DNA of 9,289 nucleotides. Source: Solobacterium sp. Its GTDB lineage: Bacteria; Bacillota_I; Bacilli_A; Erysipelotrichales; Erysipelotrichaceae. Below, piece after piece: positions 6,837-9,289 of this stretch; the first letter of the stretch is position 1; each line of letters starts with the position of its first letter. Made by a program: the position numbers and the translations under genes. The notes under the pieces were generated by a model, which saw only the letters and a program-made list of their open reading frames with translations, did no database searches and was not told the DNA's origin. The DNA is taken from the NCBI GenBank assembly GCA_017543025.1, contig JAFYGX010000225.1, positions 1 to 9,289 on the forward strand, read 5' to 3'.

Positions 6837-8057
6837 TTATTTACAACGCGATAATTGTAACACAGAAACAGTTGAGCAAATAGAATAATGCCACCGCTCA
6901 CAGCCAAGACCCGGCACCAGAATGACCTCACCTGCCGCATTTGTGACAATCGGCCACAATAGTCGTTCATAACGCGGAATGTGACGGTCAATAAAAAACC
7001 GATGGACCGGTTTTGTGCCAAATCGCATCCGGATCGCATCACCCGGCAGCGGACTGCGTACGGTAACCGGCCAGTCTTCCGCATGAAGCGTTACCGCATT
7101 CATCCCCGGCGTTCCCGGTTTCACAGCAAAGGAAGGATGTTCTGCCCGCAGGAGCGATTGCTCATCTGCGTACACAGATGCGTAAGGCTCCGGCTCCGCC
7201 AGCAGACGTATCACACCATACGGTGCACTGAGCAATGCGCCGTGAAACGGAATCAGCACATCCTTTCCGCTGCAGAGCGCTTTATCCGCTTCCTTCAGTT
7301 CACCTTCGGAAACAGACTGCACAGACGGTGCCGCAAGCGTACGCAGCGCCATCAGTCTGTCTTCGGTCCGTTCGCTTCGATAGCGTTCCAGCGTCAGGCC
7401 GTATTCGTTCATCTGTGCTCTGATGCGGCATCTTCGCTCCTGCAGCTCTGCATTTCGCCGCTCAATTTCCCGCAGAACCATCGCTCTTCCCTCCGCAGAA
7501 AGCGTCCCAACCACTTCGCTTCGAATCCGGTTGCGCGTCAGAGAAAGATCGCTGTTCGTCTGATCATAAAATGTCCGGATCCTGCGCTGCCGGCAATAGT
7601 CTTCCAGCTGCCGCTTTGTAAAACCGAGCAAAGGCCGTACAACGAGTACGCCCTCCAGCATCCGTTCCTCCTTCAGCCCATAGTATTCCGGGGTCATTCC
7701 TTTCTCTTCCTGCATGAAGTAGGTTTCCAGCAGGTCATCCTGATGATGAGCGGTCAGAACGCCATTGAACCCGTATTCTTTCACAATGCGCGAAAAAAAG
7801 GCATACCGGTGCTTCCGCGCGGCAGCCTCAAAGTTCCCTTCCCAGAAAAACGGGCGGTTCTCCACAAAACAGCGGATGCCATGTTCGCTGCAAAATGCAC
7901 GGACATACGCCTCTTCTTCCTCCGCCTGGGGCCGGTGATGATAATTAACATGTGCACAGGCACATGAAACGTTCTCTTCCAGACACATCGCAAGCAATGC
8001 CATCGAGTCAGCGCCGCCGGACACCGCAACCAGCCAGTTTCCCTGTTTTACATTCAT
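6837..8057 (-). CDS. tilS: tRNA(Ile)-lysidine synthetase TilS
   Basis: This 406-residue cytoplasmic ligase would use ATP to attach lysine to C34 of the CAU-anticodon tRNA-Ile, changing its decoding from AUG to AUA and its charging from Met to Ile. The N-terminal ATP-pyrophosphatase domain has the PP-loop SGGADS (13-18), HVNYHHR (36-42), AHHQDDLLET (103-112), RPLL (141-144) and the TNSDLSLTRNRIRSE stretch (167-181). A C-terminal domain is present (about 320-395), with FFIDRHIPRYERLLWPIV. Length fits the shorter forms of the family. The ATG at 8055-8057 has no good Shine-Dalgarno: the nearest AGGA lies about 17 bases upstream, so translation may depend on the upstream gene, whose stop codon ends 26 bp away. 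No better in-frame start is visible. Confidence 0.95.
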   Translation of the reverse strand: MNVKQGNWLVAVSGGADSMALLAMCLEENVSCACAHVNYHHRPQAEEEEAYVRAFCSEHGIRCFVENRPFFWEGNFEAAARKHRYAFFSRIVKEYGFNGVLTAHHQDDLLETYFMQEEKGMTPEYYGLKEERMLEGVLVVRPLLGFTKRQLEDYCRQRRIRTFYDQTNSDLSLTRNRIRSEVVGTLSAEGRAMVLREIERRNAELQERRCRIRAQMNEYGLTLERYRSERTEDRLMALRTLAAPSVQSVSEGELKEADKALCSGKDVLIPFHGALLSAPYGVIRLLAEPEPYASVYADEQSLLRAEHPSFAVKPGTPGMNAVTLHAEDWPVTVRSPLPGDAIRMRFGTKPVHRFFIDRHIPRYERLLWPIVTNAAGEVILVPGLGCERWHYSICSTVSVLQLSRCK

Positions 8058-8083
8058 AATTAGGAATATATCACATCCTGTGC

Positions 8084-8644
8084 TCAGCCACCTGATACAA
8101 TCGCTTCGATCCGGCTCAGAATCAGCTGAAACAGTTCGCTGTCCGGGTCAAGATGCGCCCGGATTTCCAGGATCCGGGCAGTATTGACAAACCGCAGATC
8201 ATTGAGAAACAGCGTTGACGGCCGGTGCAGCCCTTCCAGCTGACCGATCCGCATCAGATGCGGGCACGGATGCGACGGATCGCCGGCTTTTTCATAGGCA
8301 TGACGATTGCTTGTCAGCGGTACGATCAGTGCCTTCTTATTGCACAGCGACAGTACCAGTCCGAAATGCTGGTACCCCATCTCATACAGAAACGTCTGCC
8401 CGTAATCCATCCAGCAGACATCTCCTCGCTTCACTTCAACCCCGACTTCTTCTCCTGAACAGCACCTGCCGCGCAGCACCCACATTGCCTCTGACCGCAT
8501 ATTCGGAACAATATAATCCGGCATCAGAGTTCCGTACATACTTTTTCTTGCCTGCACATAACTGTTCCATTCCGGCGGGACAGCGATCCCGCCTGCCCGT
8601 CCTGTACCGCTCAGCAGCTGCCTTGAAGCTTCATAAACATTCAT
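8084..8644 (-). CDS. PemK/MazF-like protein, no antitoxin beside it
   Basis: The central and C-terminal parts of this 186-residue protein match the PemK/MazF endoribonuclease fold. RGDVCWMDYG (73-82) is the first strand motif, HFGLVLS (93-99) the second, VPLTSN (108-113) the third, and FLNDLRFVNTARI (146-158) corresponds to the usual Q-x-R-x6-RL motif. Family toxins cleave mRNA or tRNA at short sites. The arginine that normally precedes the 'PVLVL' strand is replaced (QHFGLVL), while the threonine of PLTS is kept. It also has a roughly 70-residue N-terminal extension (Cys61 and Cys62 present) unlike a simple MazF. The start has AGGAGG (8654-8659) nine bases upstream. No typical antitoxin gene is seen adjacent. 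It lies 26 bp before tilS and probably shares its transcript. It may be a domesticated or non-toxic relative; activity is not shown. Confidence 0.7.
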   Translation of the reverse strand: MNVYEASRQLLSGTGRAGGIAVPPEWNSYVQARKSMYGTLMPDYIVPNMRSEAMWVLRGRCCSGEEVGVEVKRGDVCWMDYGQTFLYEMGYQHFGLVLSLCNKKALIVPLTSNRHAYEKAGDPSHPCPHLMRIGQLEGLHRPSTLFLNDLRFVNTARILEIRAHLDPDSELFQLILSRIEAIVSGG

Positions 8645-8667
8645 CTTAAATGTCCTCCTGCTTTTCT

Positions 8668-8832
8668 TTAGCCGGAGTTTTTCAGATTCCGCATATTTTT
8701 ATGATTTTTTCTCAGCAGCTCAGAAATTCTCACGTCCGATCCCGATTCCAGATCAAATGCATACAGAACCCGGTTATCGGCTGCGATTACAGCCAGCTCT
8801 TCTTGCCATCCTGCTGAACGCCTCAGATATAA
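8668..8832 (-). other. Short open stretch without start codon, possible gene remnant
   Basis: An open minus-strand frame of 54 codons ends in TAA (8668-8670), 23 bp before the PemK-like gene. It reads like protein (for example ELAVIAADNRVLYAFDLESG, then a basic end RKNHKNMRNLKNSG), but it has no ATG, GTG or TTG at a useful place. It overlaps the end of the next open stretch by 10 bases in a different frame, so the two could be parts of one gene broken by a frameshift. I do not recognise the product. It may be a remnant or a chance frame. Confidence 0.25.
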
Positions 8833-9044
8833 TCAACAGCCTCTTCCACAAGCTCTGCCATATTGTGAACAACCTTATTATTGTTCAGCACCAGAATTTC
8901 AAACTTGCGCTTCCCGAAATCCATGATGTGATGGAGGTTAATTGTCACATCCTGCATTTTTCCGATCTTCAGCAGATACTTCGCACAGTTATTGCCGCAT
9001 GTGGAGGCATTGAAGACAAGATCCGGACGATTCTTCACCAGCAA
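8823..9044 (-). CDS. Hypothetical protein, 73 residues from TTG, frame open to 9110
   Basis: I do not recognise the product. From the TTG at 9042-9044 it has 73 residues, with STCGNNC (two Cys spaced by three), MQDVTINLHHIMDFG and a C-terminal acidic helix MAELVEEAVDYI. The frame stays open and protein-like upstream to a TAG at 9111-9113, adding KLLRVVPVTKIAGGTKTV. The natural start might be the codon ACG at 9099-9101, which would give 92 residues. ACG is an extremely poor start and would suggest a mutated ATG or a 5'-truncated gene. Shine-Dalgarno matches are weak in both cases. The small alternating hydrophobic N-terminus followed by a helix-rich end looks like a real fold. It is probably a small or decayed gene on the same strand as its neighbours. 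Confidence 0.4.
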   Translation of the reverse strand: MLVKNRPDLVFNASTCGNNCAKYLLKIGKMQDVTINLHHIMDFGKRKFEILVLNNNKVVHNMAELVEEAVDYI

Positions 9045-9124
9045 AACAGTTTTTGTTCCGCCCGCAATTTTCGTAACCGGTACTACTCTAAGCAGCTTCG
9101 TATCAACTGCCTACGGGCTCAGTA

Positions 9125-9289
9125 TCACTCCTCTGTCGATTCCCTTAACCTACGATAATCCCCAAAAGTAGGTCTATTAATTTTGGCGCATGAAAACAGG
9201 TAATCTTGTATCATGCGTTTTTTCATATCGGCAGAAGCCTCAGATATGAATTGTGCTGGCACGGAACTGTTCCAGTTTGAAACTCGTCG
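9125..9289 (-). CDS. Possible C-terminal end of an unrecognised gene entering from the right edge
   Basis: A minus-strand frame is open from the window edge to TGA at 9125-9127, giving 54 residues. The middle reads SEASADMKKRMIQDYLFSC and the end INRPTFGDYRRLRESTEE. The other two minus frames close within about 70 bases of the edge. The composition is plausible for a protein, but no family is recognised. The 9187-9217 hairpin lies inside it, which argues either that the frame is accidental or that the hairpin is. One alternative is that the real upstream gene ends in another frame at about 9242 and the rest is intergenic. Confidence 0.25.
   Translation of the reverse strand, partial: RRVSNWNSSVPAQFISEASADMKKRMIQDYLFSCAKINRPTFGDYRRLRESTEE
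9187..9223 (+). terminator. Hairpin with T run on the plus strand
   Basis: CGCATGA (9187-9193) pairs with TCATGCG (9211-9217). Inside, ACAGG (9196-9200) pairs with CTTGT (9205-9209, one G-T pair) around the loop TAAT. Six T follow at 9218-9223. This is a good intrinsic-terminator shape for plus-strand transcription. No plus-strand gene can be supported upstream of it, and the minus-strand reading has no T run. Confidence 0.5.

Larger units (their letters stand above)
8645..9289. other. 645-bp region with no confidently identified gene
   Basis: Apart from the three weak minus-strand frames and the hairpin listed separately, nothing is recognised here. There is no tRNA or rRNA, no CRISPR repeat and no insertion-sequence ends. 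The stretch 8670-8720 is A/T-rich and could contain the promoter for the PemK-like protein and tilS, but no convincing -35/-10 pair is seen. A small hairpin, ACCTAC (9148-9153) with GTAGGT (9168-9173), lies beside the larger one. Confidence 0.4.

Noticed and set aside
6821..7084. N-terminal extension of hpt to 268 residues
   Set aside because: It overlaps tilS by over 200 bp, and the ATG at 6818-6820 has a GGAGG site and gives the normal family length.
6981..7967. 328-codon open frame on the plus strand
   Set aside because: It is antisense to tilS, rich in Arg/His/Pro as expected for a shadow frame, and has no family signature.
8686..8735. Near-palindrome TTTCTGAGC / GCTGAGAAA region as a terminator
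   Set aside because: The stem has a mismatch and almost no loop, and on the minus strand it is followed by A, not T.
8757..9158. 133-codon open frame on the plus strand
   Set aside because: It is antisense to a more protein-like minus-strand frame, has no ribosome binding site, and is poor in typical core-protein patterns.
1..9289. CRISPR array, tRNA, rRNA or riboswitch
   Set aside because: No regularly spaced repeats, cloverleaf-like sequence, or recognisable riboswitch core was seen on either strand.

Overview
The gene order tilS-hpt-ftsH followed by hslO-dusB, all read on the minus strand, is the conserved tRNA-lysidine / purine-salvage / membrane-protease cluster of Bacillota (Firmicutes). 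Base composition is balanced and Shine-Dalgarno sequences are GGAG/AGGAGG type. The absence of coaX between ftsH and hslO and the direct hslO-dusB link suggest an Erysipelotrichia-like lineage, but this is inference from gene order only.

Layout, in the direction of transcription (right to left). Bases 9289-8645 hold no confidently identified gene. There are three short open stretches on the minus strand without a normal start codon, and a plus-strand hairpin with a T run. A PemK/MazF-fold protein (8084-8644) follows, then tilS (6837-8057), hpt (6278-6820) and ftsH (4292-6247). These four are closely spaced and end at a clear Rho-independent terminator at 4245-4273. An extended -10 promoter lies immediately downstream and opens a second unit: a small four-helix membrane protein (3807-4205), a cytoplasmic family 2 glycoside hydrolase (2083-3810), hslO (1187-2086) and dusB (238-1209). 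Every junction in this second unit is a stop/start overlap (ATGA, ATGA, then 23 bp), so the four are very probably co-translated.

Bases 1-217 are the right end of an IS200/IS605-type insertion element: the C-terminus of its TnpA (Y1 transposase) on the plus strand and the terminal imperfect palindrome. It converges on dusB, and its hairpin may act as the terminator of the dusB operon.

Functionally the first unit combines tRNA-Ile2 decoding (TilS), purine salvage (Hpt) and membrane-protein quality control (FtsH). The second joins redox-stress chaperoning (Hsp33) and tRNA dihydrouridylation (Dus) to a carbohydrate hydrolase and an unknown membrane protein, which look like lineage-specific insertions. 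The items most worth a second look are the orphan PemK-like protein next to tilS, the GH2/membrane-protein pair coupled to hslO, and the unexplained 640 bp at the right edge.
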